NCBI RefSeq assembly: GCF_000090795.2
Contig: NW_003546286.1
Location: 363,295-404,445 of the forward strand
DNA from: Amphimedon queenslandica
Taxonomy: Eukaryota > Porifera > Demospongiae > Haplosclerida > Niphatidae
Direction of reading: 5' to 3'
Length of the DNA: 41,151 nt
A program made the translations under genes and the position numbers. The notes beneath the pieces are model-generated. The model did no database searches and was not told the DNA's origin. It saw only the letters and a program-made list of their open reading frames with translations. Positions 21,201-33,504 of this stretch are shown in pieces. Numbering within the stretch: position 1 is the stretch's first letter; each line of letters begins with the position of its first letter.

Positions 21201-24200
21201 ACTCCACTGATATAACAATACCATCCCCCACTCTTGTATTAATAATATTGTTCCTAATCTGATGGTGTTAAACATAACAAAATTAATGTTGCAATAGGTG
21301 TATGCAGTTAGCTGACCATTTTAACAATGACTGTAGCATTGCTTTGCTCCTCAGCTTCAATTCTTATTCTAAATGCCAACACTCCTATGATTAAGATGCA
21401 CATGTATTGTGATAATGATTTATATAGTACCTGTGATATTTACAAGGAATTCTCCGCTTTCTTGAGATTCTGAAGTACTTTTGACTTTGCACTGATAATA
21501 TCCTCTATCAGTTTGTTGTACTTCCAGTATTTGAAAGAACCTTTTGTTGCATGTCAGTGGCTGGCCATCCTTGTACCATGTTGTCTCAGGTTGAGGTATG
21601 CCCTCAGAGTAACAGATCATTGTTAGATTGCTAAAGAGCTTTGCCGGTATGTTCTGTACAGTTTCCATGGGAAATGGTCCATGTACAGTTAGTAATTCTT
21701 TGTCATATTTCACTTCAATTCTTTTTAGTTTAGGAGGAATGTTCACGCCAGGTGGATCAGCTGAATAATAATAATAGTTTATGACATACATTTTATTTTA
21801 ATGACATACATAGACATTCTTCTCCATTGTAGCTGTATCCATTATTGCATATGCACTCGTACCCTCCTCCTGGCAGGTCACCACAATTTCCATTGCTCCC
21901 ACATTCATTAGGATTTTGGTCGCAAAATGGTGGTGGACGATCTAAGTAAAACAAAAAATGAGTAGTATATATTTTAATGAAACATGTTAGCTTACTGTCA
22001 ATAACTGTTAGTATATAATCAGTTGATAGACTTGCAGGAGATAGAAATAAGTTATCTGCTTTACAATTATAGTTGCCATCATCTTGTAGCTGCATGTCAG
22101 ATATAGTCAGATAGCTTGATACAGCTTGTCGCTCATGAATGCTTTGATCATTATCAATCCTACTCGTTATGTTAAACCTGTTAGACGAGAATAATGTACG
22201 TCCATTCCTTATCCATTGTATTGTTGGCCTTGGAACACCATCGGCTGAGCAATTGAATGTTGTACTACTGCTTGTATTGCGTGTTTGATTCTCCCCTTTA
22301 GTGTAAATCAGTCTTGGGGCAACTTATAAATAAAACTATAATAATGCAGCATAACTATGATACCACTTACTCTTAACATCAAGATAAACAGTTGATGATC
22401 TTCGGTTATTGATTTCTAGTGTATAATTCCCCCTATCCTCCAATTGAACTGAAATGATGGTCAGACTACGAAGATCATTACTTAATGACAGTCGATTGTT
22501 TTCAACTACTGCTTGTGTGATATTAGATAAATTTGTATAATACCACTCAAAATCATCCACTTGATAAATAGGATCATCTCCCTCTATTGTGAAGCCAATA
22601 GTGACATTGTCATTCTCAGCAACAGCAACTTCTCTGCTTGTAGCATGTAGCAATCCTGTAGTATTATATTTAACATAACAACATACACAGGAACCAATAG
22701 ACAATACATATACATGAAGCCGTGCACATATCTTTAATCATTCATATATTCTTTCTTATACCTTCAACATCTAAGAAAAGAGATGCACTATCAGTTCCAG
22801 CAGGATTAGCGATGGTGATGGTATAGTTCCCTTCATTCGTAAATGATAAGTTTGTCAAGGTAAGAGAGAGCCTGTCGTCTGAAAATATGACACTACTGTC
22901 TTCTTCCAGTGACTCGCTCTCATTGAAGACCCATTGAGTATCATTGGATAAGATTGGAGGAACTCCAGCATTAGTCAATACAAATTGAATGGTGACATTT
23001 TCAGATACAACCCCATATATAATACTACCATTGACCAAACTACCAACACTAGGAGGAGCTAAAGAGAACATAATAAATATTATTATGTCAATTATTTACT
23101 TACATTGTACTGTGATGTTAAATGTGGCATTACAAGCTGATTGAGGTCCAGCACTGCATGTGTATGCACCATCATCATAAAGAGTAATGTCAGTGATGAT
23201 CAGTTGAGATTGGGTTACGAAAACAAGGCCAGTCTCATTGTCCTCTATGGTGTAGTCTATAAGGAACTTTGAGCTATTTTGTAGCTTCTCGGTTCCATTT
23301 TGCATTGAGTACCACTCTATTTCATACTCTAGTTCAGGATAGCTTTCAACATTACACCGTAACTCTACACTGTCTGTTTCATTCACAATAATAATGTCAG
23401 TGGAATAATTTGCTATCATTGCACAGGGTGGAACTAAAAAAGAGTAGTAAATAAATTGTAAGATACACTCCCCACCTTTCCCTTCTTTACTGACCATTTA
23501 CAATAAGCTCAATGCTTATCTTGTGTAGTCCAGTGGGATGATATACAGCTAGTGTGTAGTTTCCTCTATCTGTTCGTAAGACACTATGCAATGTTAATGT
23601 ATATGCTTCATTGCTTGTGGTTATGTTACAAGTACAAGTTTCGTTAGTAATGTCACTAGATATCCCATCAAAACTTGTAAACAGCCATTCAACTTCTTCT
23701 TCATTGACTGGAGGAACTCCACCAAAGACTGTAACTTGAAGAACTGCTTCTCCGCCTTCGTCAACACTTAGTGACTTTTCTGTAGCATTGATAGTGGGTG
23801 GCTCTGGGATTAAAAATAAAAACGATAATCATGCAATGTAATTATAATGTGCATACTTTGTATGGTGAGGTATGCTGTGCCTCTAATGTCAGGATATTCC
23901 TCATCATCTATAGCGCATTCATAATATCCTTGATCTTCAAGAACGACATCCTCTATAGTAAGAGTGAACACTGTAGTGACATTGTAATCTTCTTCTGATT
24001 CATGAACATCAGTTGTGATATTGTGCTTGTCTATCGTTTCATTAATCTCTTCATAATCATGATACCAGATCAGATCAGCAGATAATCTAAATGGGCTTGA
24101 GAAGGTACAGCTTAGTGTTGCAGTCTCAGAATAATTAGCCGTCGTGTTTTCTGGACCTAAAATGAGAGTAACAATTTGTGGAGATATTGATGGACTTGGA

Positions 24201-26114
24201 GATGGAATGAATGATGTCATATACTCTGACATTAAAAAATCTGAAGAAAATAGATCAATGCTTGAGGAGAGTGTTGGTGTTGGTTCAAATTCATCAGATG
24301 AAGAAAAGAATCCAGAGAATAAATCATCACTTGAAGTTGCTTCCAGTGTTGATAAAAATTCATCTGTGGAAGATACTATTATGAATGATGCTGCTTCATC
24401 TGGACTGATGGTTGATGAATCAAATGGCATAACCTCTTCTGTTGTTGTAAGTAAGAGCAAGTTGGATAAAGAACTGAAACCATTTGATGGTTGCAGTGGC
24501 AAGTGACTGGAAGGTGTCGGCTCATTGAAGAAGAATGAAGTTGTAAAAATGTTTATTTTAGATGAAAAATCTGACTCTGGGAAAATAGAACTGGATTGTA
24601 GTAACATGAAGTCTTCTAGTTCATCATAAGGACTTGACGGAAAGATCAGTGTAGGCACAGGAGTAATTTGATTTGCTGTTGTACTTACTGTCAATATACT
24701 GGCAAATTGACTTGATGTTTGATCATTAGCTTGTGTTAAGGTTGACATGGGATCAATAATGATTTGTGTTGATCCTGAAGGTGATTCATTTCTTGATGAA
24801 TAAGATATGATGTCATCACTTGATGTAGTTGGTATGGTGGTCATTGTTAATGAAGGATTAAAAATATGATCATGGTTTGATGTTACAGGCAACAGTGAAG
24901 CTATTGTTAATGCATTATACGATTCTGTTAAGATATCATTTGTGGTTGTATGCAGTATTTCTCTAGATTCAACATCATTTGCAGAAGAATATGCATTAAT
25001 CACTTCTGATTCATGAAAAAGAGTGGAAGTAGCCATTATAGGTAAGTATGAATCAGTGGGGCTTCTGCTTATTGCAGATACTTTCTTGCTTGGTGTCATG
25101 GAAGGATAGCTGTCAGCCAATGTTATTGAAAGATCAATAGTTTGACTTGATGATGTAGGCTGCAATGATGATTCTGTTATATGACTTATTGCTACAGTAT
25201 GTAATTCAGGCCTAGGATCATTTGCAGAGGAATATGTAGTAATCGCTTCTGACTCATAAAAAACAGGGGAAGCAGTTGATGCAGGAAGTACATAGAAATC
25301 GGTGCGACTTTTGCTTATTGCAGCTACTTCTCTGGTTGATCTTATGGAAGGATATACTGTGTAGCTGTCAGCCAATGTTGGATCAATACTTTGACTTGAT
25401 AATATAGCCTGCAATGATGATTCTGTTAGGATTTGACTTATTGCTACCATATGTGATTCAGGCCTAGGATCATTAGCAGAAGAATATGCATTAATCACTT
25501 CTGATTCATGAAAAAGAGTGGAAGCAGCTGTTATTGGTAAGTATGAATCAGTGGGGCTTTTGCTCATTGCAGCTACTTTCTTGCTTGGTGTCATGGAAGG
25601 ATAGCTGTCAGCCAATGTTATTGAAGGATCAATAACTTGACTTGATGATGTAGGCTGCAATGACAATTCTGTTAGGATATGAGTTATTGCTGCTGTAGAT
25701 CTGTGTAGCATTTCTTTAGATTCAAGATCATTTGCAGAGAAATGTGAAGCAGCTGATTTAACCGGTTTTGTAATGCTATACAAAGCTGTGAAAGAAGTTG
25801 TTGGGAGTATTAATGAATTAATGCTTATTGTAGCTACTTCTTTTTTTCTTGATGTTGTAAAGGGATATATTGTATTGGTGGATGATGGCAATAGCAATGA
25901 AGGTGAAGCAAATGTGGCATGTGGATTTAAAACTTGACTAGTTTCAGGAAAAAGCTCAAATTCAAAAGTTGACATAAACGAAGATGGCTCAGCTGTGGAA
26001 GTGTCATCAGCTCCTAAACAAGATACTACTACAGAAAGAAGAATAATTATAAATAATTTTAAATTATTCAAATAAGTAGCTACCTTGTATCAGAAACAGA
26101 AGCAAGAGAATCAT
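18273..26114 (-). CDS. Adhesion GPCR with mucin-like region, seven Ig-like domains, EGF, HRM-like, GAIN/GPS and 7TM
   Basis: Twenty-two exons in consistent phase give about 2230 aa. Exons: 26114-26084, 26013-23857, 23803-23495, 23433-23104, 23058-22762, 22655-22371, 22322-21996, 21941-21810, 21760-21431, 21384-21317, 21258-21170, 21113-20962, 20903-20665, 20612-20481, 20432-20338, 20285-19826, 19774-19723, 19681-19566, 19513-19380, 19328-19066, 19018-18949, 18897-18273. Order: signal peptide MILLLLFLIQG; a Ser/Thr-rich stalk to about residue 640 with internal repeats; Ig 1; Ig 2-6 one per exon; an EGF module (CDQNPNECGSNGNC...); Ig 7; a short strand-rich region; a Cys/Trp HRM-like segment; GAIN; and GPS (WDAKLDG...WSTEGC...CHCNHLTSFAIIL), expected to self-cleave at HL|T. 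The 7TM part has a TM7 SFQGLAVFVMQCL typical of adhesion GPCRs, and the tail is about 110 residues. It is a surface receptor for cell-cell or matrix contact; the ligand is unknown. Confidence 0.93.
24950..25800 (-). repeat. Coding repeats of about 245 bp in the adhesion GPCR stalk
   Basis: Three clear and one decayed unit of about 82 codons encode Ser/Thr-rich sequence. Equivalent points (a Ser-Asp-Ser-stop-like 'gattcatgaaaaagagtgg' on the plus strand) fall near 25010, 25251 and 25504. Each unit carries TESSLQ, SSQ.ID, TLADSY, PTDSYLP, FHESEVI and YSSAND blocks. It is probably O-glycosylated, by composition only. Confidence 0.8.
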
Positions 26115-26561
26115 CTTGCCTTTCTACTCTGTGCAGTTTTGTGGTGAATTCAAGCATTAATAGAGTAGGATATGTTAATATGTATGCATGCATCATTGGG
26201 TAGCAATGTAGCATCTATCTCTGCATGTTTTATGACAAGATTCCATAGTATGACTGATTCTTATTGGAATTGTGTTTGTATGAGTTATGTGGTTTTTTCA
26301 ATACATCAATTAATTTGTATGCAAACATACGGTAAAATACATTTTTATACATTTAAATTGAATTATAAGGGTGTGTTAGGGTGGATGCATGATGCATGCA
26401 TCTTTGCCAAAAAACGTTACCACCGGAATAGTTTTATTTAAAAGAAAAAGTCAAATTTTACAAATGGGCGAGGCCTGAATTGACCACACCCATAAATTTT
26501 GACTTTCATCTCTAGCACTGCTTCTTCTCTCCATAACCTTCCTTGTTTTTAGTAGGTGATC
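26115..26561. promoter_or_regulatory. Divergent promoter region of the adhesion GPCR and RTF1
   Basis: 447 bp lie between the two divergent start codons. The half next to the receptor is AT-rich with TGCATGCATC-type runs. The RTF1-proximal part has AAATGGGCGAGGCC and GACCACACCCATAAA, GC/CACCC-type boxes, followed by a pyrimidine-rich stretch (26507-26550) just before the RTF1 ATG. I see no TATA box. Confidence 0.4.
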
Positions 26562-29500
26562 ATGTCTAAAGCTATCAAACGGCCTTTACAGGATGATAAT
26601 GATTCCAGTGATACTGAGGTTTGTAAAACTCTCTATAAGGCACCGCTAGAACGAGGCGCTAGTTTATAAATGTGTAGATAATCGGTCCGCCATAATATAA
26701 AAGCTATACGTAAACAACTTGGACTGTTAGTAAGTAGTAACGGTTGCTTGGACAGCAAAACTGACATTAAATGAATAAGCCGAAATATTTAATAGGCAAC
26801 ACTCGTAGTAGATTAATACAAATTCCTTGATACACACTCTCAACAGTTTATACACACAAGATATGCATAATAATTGATGACAATGATATTATAATTATGA
26901 TATACGACTGTAGATGCCATGTGTTTGATCAGTGTGAAATTATGGACTATTTTGCACTGATAAGGAATGGTTCGTATCATTATAAATTTTTACGCATACA
27001 CATGTAGTCGTCTGTAAAGAGAGGGAGGCTGAGTTCTTCTGGCTCAAGCTCAGAGGAAAGTGACCTTGATGTAAGAGAGAGAGGGAGAGGGTGGGAGGAT
27101 GTGAAGTTTGGATTATTCTTGTGCTTGGTATATTTGTAGTGGATCGAAAGTGGAGGGAAGGAGAAGAAAAATAACAAGAAGCTCCTCACAAAGAGAAAAA
27201 GAATATCAAAAGCTACTGCTTCATCTGCTGACAGCGAAGAGGTACATGTAGGAGGTAGACCAATATGTAGGAGAGTGTGTGTGTGTGCTTTGATGGTGAG
27301 TGTACTTTAATGGCCTTTTACTGGAAAAGATTATTCATAATTAGTGAGATGCATACCCAACATAGTGTAACGTAATGAATGGAATTATGGCTATAATAAT
27401 TATTGTTGATGCTATTGGATGTGGTGTATAGGATAGCGATGAAAGTGGGTCTAGTGGAGAGTCGAGTGAAGGAGGAGGCAGCGATGGCGAAGAAGACGTC
27501 TCTTCGTCAGACGAAGAACAGATGACCTTTAATGATGGATTGGATGATGATTTGATCGGAGATGACGAGGACAGACGGAAATTAGCCTCCATGACTGAAG
27601 CAGAGAGAGAGCAGGAGATTTTTAAGAGGTTCTACTCATTAATTGTAACTTGCAATGCCACAGATTATTTTTATGACCACCCTTGGCCTCGACTGTTTGT
27701 GCCCGATCTTAAAATAAATTTCTCTCAAGTTTTGCCTATGATATAAATAGAGTAAACACCAGCTGTGGCTGTACTCTTTATGACTATGAAATTGAACTTC
27801 GTTTGACATGGTATTTGGGAATGTACATGTACATGTGGTTTATTGACACACATGTACTTGGCATATTAAATTGCATAGTATAGTAAGTAGACTTAGAAAC
27901 AACAACAACAAGAATGATGTCACAAAATATTTATATACATGTACATGTACATGCATGTATGTTTATCGTTAATATACTGTAGGCATGAGCAACGTGAAAT
28001 CTTAAAGGCTCGTTTTGAGGTGGAAATGCAGCTCAGACTTGGCAAGAAACAAGAAAAGAAAATGAAGAAGTCTTCAAAGAAGCACGGTCAGTCACGGAGT
28101 GGCCTACGTGCCAAAGAGCCAAAGCAAAACAAGACAATGCGGGCCATTGACGAACTCAAGGCAAAGAGAAATGCCGACAAGCAAAAGAAAGCTGCAGCTG
28201 CCGAAGCTGATCAGAAGAAACAAGAACAGCAACAACTTCGACGGGAACCGTTGAAAGTTAACGAAGTCTTTAGCGAGACCTCTGGCGAATCTGAGGGTTC
28301 TTCAAGCTCAGGGGAAGAGGAATCTGATGATGATACTAAGGAAGATAAGTTAGTTAATGATGTGTTGACAAATTTGAATCAACTTTAAAATTGTAAAAAA
28401 ATTCAATTTTGATCAGAATCTGCTTAAAGATGATACATCACATAAGTACATGTACATATAGCAAAGGCTATAGCCCATGGGCTTTTCCCAAAAAATGGCT
28501 CCGAAATCACCCCCAATTTTTATTACGTTTTTTGATACATATTGATGTACTTATGCTATGTTGAAAGTTTGAGTCGATTCCGACTTAAATTTTTCGAGTT
28601 ACAGCCATTTAAAAAATATGCCAAAATCTGAAAAATACCCTGTACTGTAGCCCATGGTTTTTTCCAAAAAATGGCTCCGAAATCACCCCCAATTTTTATT
28701 ACATTTTCTGATACATATTGATGAACTTATGCTATGTAGAAAGTTTGAGTCGATTCCGACTTAAATTTTTTGAGTTACAGCCATTTTAAAAAATATGCCA
28801 AAATCTGAAAACTACCCTGTACTATAGCCCATGGTTTTTTCTGAAAAATGGCTCCGAAATCACCCCCAATTTTTATTACATTTTTTGATACATATTGATG
28901 TCCTTATGCTACAATTGTATATAAAACAATTTGACCTAATTCCGACAAATATTTTCTGAGTTATGCTATACATTTTTTATCATTACTTCTAGGACGCTGG
29001 CTCAACTGAGATCAGAGAAAAACCGTCCAATAAACACAATAGAAGAACTGTCAAAGATCAAGATGTCAAGATTTAGACTTGAAAAGTAGCCCACCATCTC
29101 TTTCTCCCTTACTCTATTTACAATGTGGATTACCAACCTTTTACTCACTTTATCAAATAGCATTTACATTCATATCATATGCTGAATTCTTTCATTGCTG
29201 TTATACAGGTGGGTCCATATGCCATTCTTTGCTGATGTCATCAGGGGCTGCTATGTCCGGATTGGAATAGGGCAACACGAAGGAAGAATGATTTACAGGG
29301 TAAACTGTCATGTTTTGACATATCATCATACTTTATTTATGTGTACGTACATTAGGTGTGTGAGATCGTGAGCGTTCACGAAACTTCAAAAGTTTACACT
29401 CTAGGGGGCACCAAGACTAATAAAGGGTTAAAATTAAGGTGGGAATGGTTTTAAATGAGGGGGGGGACTTTTAAACGTAAGCGTACATGTACATGTAGGT

Positions 29501-30884
29501 TCGGCCAGCAAGAGAGAATATTCAGAATGGAGTATATATCAAACAGTGCTTTCACTGATCAAGAGTTCAGTAAATGGAAGGCTGAGGTACATTTATATAT
29601 GCCAATTACCTTTGGTAATTATTATTTCTTATTCTTTTATTTTTAGAATGAGGCGCATTCGATAAAACTGCCAACTCTTTTTGAAGTGGAAAAGAAAGTA
29701 AAGGAGATAGAAAAGTATAAGAGTGCCAGCTTAAAGGAGGAAGACATTGATAGAGTAAGAGAGAAGATACAACTTGTTATGAATGTGGTACTTTATTTGT
29801 TTATTATGTACACAGATTATACAAGAGAAGCAAAAGTTCCAAAAGAATCCACACAACTATGCACTGACAAAAAATCGCCTCATGAGAGAAAAGGTATGCA
29901 CTGTATAGACTCCATCAAACACCATCAGACCATTATTGTAGGAGATAGCTGAACAGACTGGCTCTACTGAGAAGGCTACTGATCTAGCAAGAAAACTAGA
30001 GGAGCTGGAGGAAAGAGCTGAAGAGTTAGACAAGCAGAGAACAAGAGGACTCTCTGCTATAAGGTGTGTATAGTATCCTTTGTTTCTCATTCTCCTCTTT
30101 TCTTCTCATTCTCTTCTTTCCTTTCCTTCCAGTTACATTAATGAGAGGAACAGACAGAGGAATGTTGCCAGGGCAGAGGAAGCTCTCAAGGTATGCATTG
30201 GAGAATGAGGGAAGCTGCTCTTTAAAACATTTTCACCATGTAGGAAGAGATGGCAAACATTAAAGACAAAGAGGAAGATCCTTTTACCAGGAGGAAGTGT
30301 ATGCCACGACTAGTGACATTTGTAAGTAGGGGGAGTTTAGTGGGGTGGATGAACTAGGAGTGAAAAGAGTTAAGTGTACTCTCTGTAGGGTAAAGAAGCT
30401 GGAATAAGTGGAGTTGATGCCACTGATGGAAGTGCTTCTGCTTCAGTGTCTAAGTCTAATGGCTCTAATCAGGTACAGCTCTGCTGATATTCATATACTA
30501 TGTTGCTAAATTAAAATAATTATAATATATACATTAATTTTTACTAATTGTTGTTCTATTGTTTACTTATAGACTCCTGATGTTGTAGTATCAGCAGTAG
30601 ATGTTGATTCTCTCCCTCCTCCTCCTCCCCTTCCTCTGTCTCTTGCTGCCCCTGCTCCTACTGATTTATTCTCGGCACATAACTTTGACATAAACATTGA
30701 CCTACCAAACAATACAACAGGTATTCCGTTAAACATGCAGCATTTATTTTTATAATTTTGTGTCAATTTCTTAGGGCCGGTCGTTAAGGCATCATCAAAA
30801 ACTATTAGTACTGTCATAAAGACTGATGGTCCGAAGCGTTCCCTAAACCTATCAGATTATAAGAAAAGAAGAGGACTAATATAG
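26562..30884 (+). CDS. RTF1: RNA polymerase-associated protein RTF1 (Plus3 domain)
   Basis: Seventeen exons (26562-26618, 27008-27070, 27140-27241, 27432-27628, 27983-28348, 28993-29085, 29209-29299, 29356-29438, 29499-29586, 29647-29754, 29816-29893, 29942-30063, 30133-30190, 30244-30321, 30389-30472, 30573-30720, 30775-30884) give 641 aa. An acidic Ser-rich N-terminus leads into the histone modification domain ([20 protein letters not shown]...REILKARFE), which in yeast and human stimulates H2B ubiquitination. A Lys-rich linker follows, then the Plus3 domain ([23 protein letters not shown]-like [49 protein letters not shown]), which binds phosphorylated SPT5. A coiled-coil segment ([19 protein letters not shown]) and the conserved end [15 protein letters not shown] complete it. 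It acts in nuclear Pol II elongation with PAF1, encoded 8.7 kb away. Confidence 0.96.
28390..28975. repeat. Three tandem units of a 177-bp repeat in an RTF1 intron
   Basis: This sits in the RTF1 intron 28349-28992. The block atggctccgaaatcaccccc recurs at 28495, 28671 and 28848, and the CTATAG/CTGTAG centres at 28468, 28645 and 28822, a period of 176-177 bp. The segment gtttgagtcgattccgactt between centres is the counterpart of gagctgattccgatcaaat in the other arrays, so this is a divergent subfamily of the same repeat. Confidence 0.88.
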
Positions 30885-32455
30885 TGTATATTATTGTTAT
30901 AGTTTTAGTTTCGACTTTCATGATATTATTTTCTATCAAAATTGTGAGCTTATAAAAATTAACGGTATGCCAAACTTAAGTTTATGTAATTGCCACAGTA
31001 ACTACATGTCCACACCCTTTATAAATAATTATGGTTCCTGTCCTGTTTTACTAAGTTTTAATTCATAAGATGCCATCAGTAAAATTTCCTTACAAAATCT
31101 GACCTCAAGTCAAATTAAAAAATGATCTTTCTTAGTCTGTATTATGACATTAATAGGTTGTATAGCTAGGAGAGGGAAGAGAATGCAAAGGAAGTACCTA
31201 TAATAATAAACTTACCTCAATCTCTTGCCTTCTTCATAATACACTCAAGACATGAACTCTCGTAAAAACTTTTTGACAACAGATCAAAATATACCTTTAC
31301 ATATTATAATGGAGGCTAGGATTAAAAATAAAAAGAAATGTTAAATGTTTGCTGTATATGATTCAGAAGAAAATTTTCTGTCAATATGGGGGAGGGCATG
31401 GCTCTGCCCCCCTTCCTACGTCAGTGTGACGTGAATGTACCAACGTACATCTGAAAGAAAAGGTGGATGAACTAAAACTGAAAAATACTTTTGTAAGTGA
31501 ATATATCATCACTATTGTTACGTCTACCATATATATTTACAGAGGTAAACTGGTCGGGCCTTATTAAATTTGATGAGGCAGAGCCCCTCAAATATAAGCC
31601 ATGTACTGGGTGTAGATTGTAATAGATATCAGCCATTTATCATAGGCATATCATTAAAGCTAATTAGTACAAAGCCCAACCCACATGATTAAACGTCATA
31701 TCAACATACCTAGAACGAAGATCTAGTTACCAATTCCATTCATTCTCTGCCTTCCAAGGTAATGTGATATAGTCAAAATATGTAGCGGCCACTAAAAAAC
31801 ACTGCCAGTAAAGTACAACTTTGTGTCGAATCTATATATATGCGTGTGTGTGTGTGTATGTATGTATAGATGAGCACGTCTAGAAAAGACATAATATCAC
31901 ATGTAATATGATGTGTCCTAGAGATAGAAATCCATTGATTACTCTTTACTTTATTATCTATGATTATTCCATGTCAATACAATTTAGTACATATGTGACA
32001 CACATAATATTCTAAAAAAATTCCTATACTAAAAGTGTTACAGAAAATAATCACTGCGACAAAAGTTTTTCAAAATATACAAATGTAGCCTGACCTATTT
32101 TATAGATAGGATTGAATGCATTAATCCCAAACCACTCCCATAAAAAAGATCAGCACAAAATTTACTATATCGCGTGACCTAATTAAATCAACGTATGACC
32201 CACGTCCACAGGTGTGGCCAATTGACGATAAAAAGAAAGGGTTGCTGATCATCCTTCTTAGGTAAAGAAAATTTTAAAAATGTAGCCATATAGTAGGTGA
32301 AAGTGATATCTGTAACATGAGCAGCTTTACTGTTCCAATTAATAGTTACTAGCTATATTTTGAAATTTTAAAGCGATCATCATATGTGTATTTTATTTTA
32401 ATATTATTGTATATGTATTTCTATAATTATTTAAAAACACTTATAATGTTAGGAT
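30885..32455. other. Intergenic region without a clear gene
   Basis: About 1.6 kb of AT-rich sequence between RTF1 and the small RS protein gene. It has a TG run near 31844-31862. GGCTCTGCCCC near 31390-31400 and its near reverse complement GGCAGAGCCCC near 31580-31590 make a weak inverted pair. An open stretch after a good acceptor at 31536-31542 (tttacag) encodes about 25 residues and then stops. I do not find a supportable gene. Confidence 0.5.
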
Positions 32456-33504
32456 ATGGAACTGACTATAAGAATTACCATTGTTGATGATGCACAGTCT
32501 ACAATAGAGAATGTTCGGAATGACCCAAGCCTTTCGTCTTACTTTGGTGTGATAAACCTATGCTGTCAAGAAAGAATTACACTTCATATGACATTGAAGG
32601 AGACAGAAACACCCCAGGCAGTATACTACTTAGATCAAGCTGGTTGTGAACTAAAAGGTCAGTATCCTGTCTAGGAATACATTAATTATAGTCAATACAC
32701 AATGCATTGCTGGTGTGTGCATGATAATTAAAGAGGAACATGAATTTGTGAATCAAAAACTTTAGAATTAAAATGATGCCTCAGAAGAGACACCTCTAAA
32801 AGTAAAGCTTTAGAGTATATATATTAGCTGGTGTTATAATTGGCTTTAAGTCACCAAACTAGCAATCTTGAAATAACGGCTAAATTAAGCCCATGAAAAT
32901 TTTAATTTTATCAGTTATCAAAATTTAATATTAATGTAAAAATAGATGTGGAAGCAGTAAGTAAAATGGCAACTGCCAAATGGGAGCTTTTTAGCAGAAA
33001 AAATGTACATACACGGTCTCCAGAAGCAATAGAAAATTATACCGTTATAAATCTTAGTGAGAAGAAATGAAATTCTTCATTTACTGTTTCCATACCTATT
33101 TTGATAACTGATGAAATTAAAAAAAATCATTATGCATGCAAGGTGGTAAAAACAAGGCTTAAGACATCAATTCTACAGAGCTTTGTGTTAGATTAAATAG
33201 TACCATGAAAATCACTAAAATAAGTACAAGCAAACAATTGTCTCCTCCCTTTAAAACTACCTGACTAAAAAGTTACCAGCAATACCATATCTTTCATGTC
33301 ATTTTACATGTGATTTCAGGTATTATCATTGGTGTATTCAATTATTCATATTATTATTGATTATACTTAATTTCTTTAGGCACCAGTTCCCGCCGTTCCC
33401 GCTCCCGTTTCCGGTCAAGGAGGCAGAGAGATGAACCTTATTCCCGTTTAAAACCCCGTACCCATCCCAGGGGATGGCGCCGCCCAGGGTTTTCCAGAAA
33501 GTAA
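32456..33504 (+). CDS. Small protein with RS/Arg-rich tail, unknown
   Basis: Two exons (32456-32657, 33380-33504) join in phase 1 to give 108 aa. I do not recognise the family. The N-terminal 66 residues look like a small folded domain (VDDAQSTIENV, SYFGVINLCCQERITLHMTL, AVYYLDQAGCELKG). The second exon encodes a basic tail with Ser-Arg dipeptides (SSRRSRSRFRSRR) and then Pro/Gly/Arg-rich sequence ending WRRPGFSRK, as seen in splicing or RNA-binding proteins. An in-frame TAG two codons before the ATG supports the start, unless an upstream exon joins at the acceptor-like ttag at 32449-32452. The clean splice (AAAG|GTCAGT ... tttctttag|GC) and open frame support a real gene. The RNA-related role is inference. 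Confidence 0.6.
32658..33379 (+). other. Intron of the RS-tailed gene, nothing else seen
   Basis: 722 nt of AT-rich intron with no repeat of the palindrome family and no other gene. Confidence 0.5.

Noticed and set aside
24144-24506. 120-codon plus-strand frame
   Set aside because: Lies antisense to the low-complexity Ser/Thr stalk exon of the adhesion GPCR; composition bias opens the opposite strand.
23810-26071. Start of the adhesion GPCR at 26071
   Set aside because: The first codon there is TTG, inside an intron. A real ATG at 26114 with a short hydrophobic exon joins at 26013 in phase and gives a signal peptide.
29079-29270. 63-codon plus-strand frame
   Set aside because: Crosses an RTF1 intron in another frame; the Plus3 domain uses the spliced frame.
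31536-31622. Possible coding exon after tttacag
   Set aside because: About 25 codons then stop, with no joining exon or recognisable motif.
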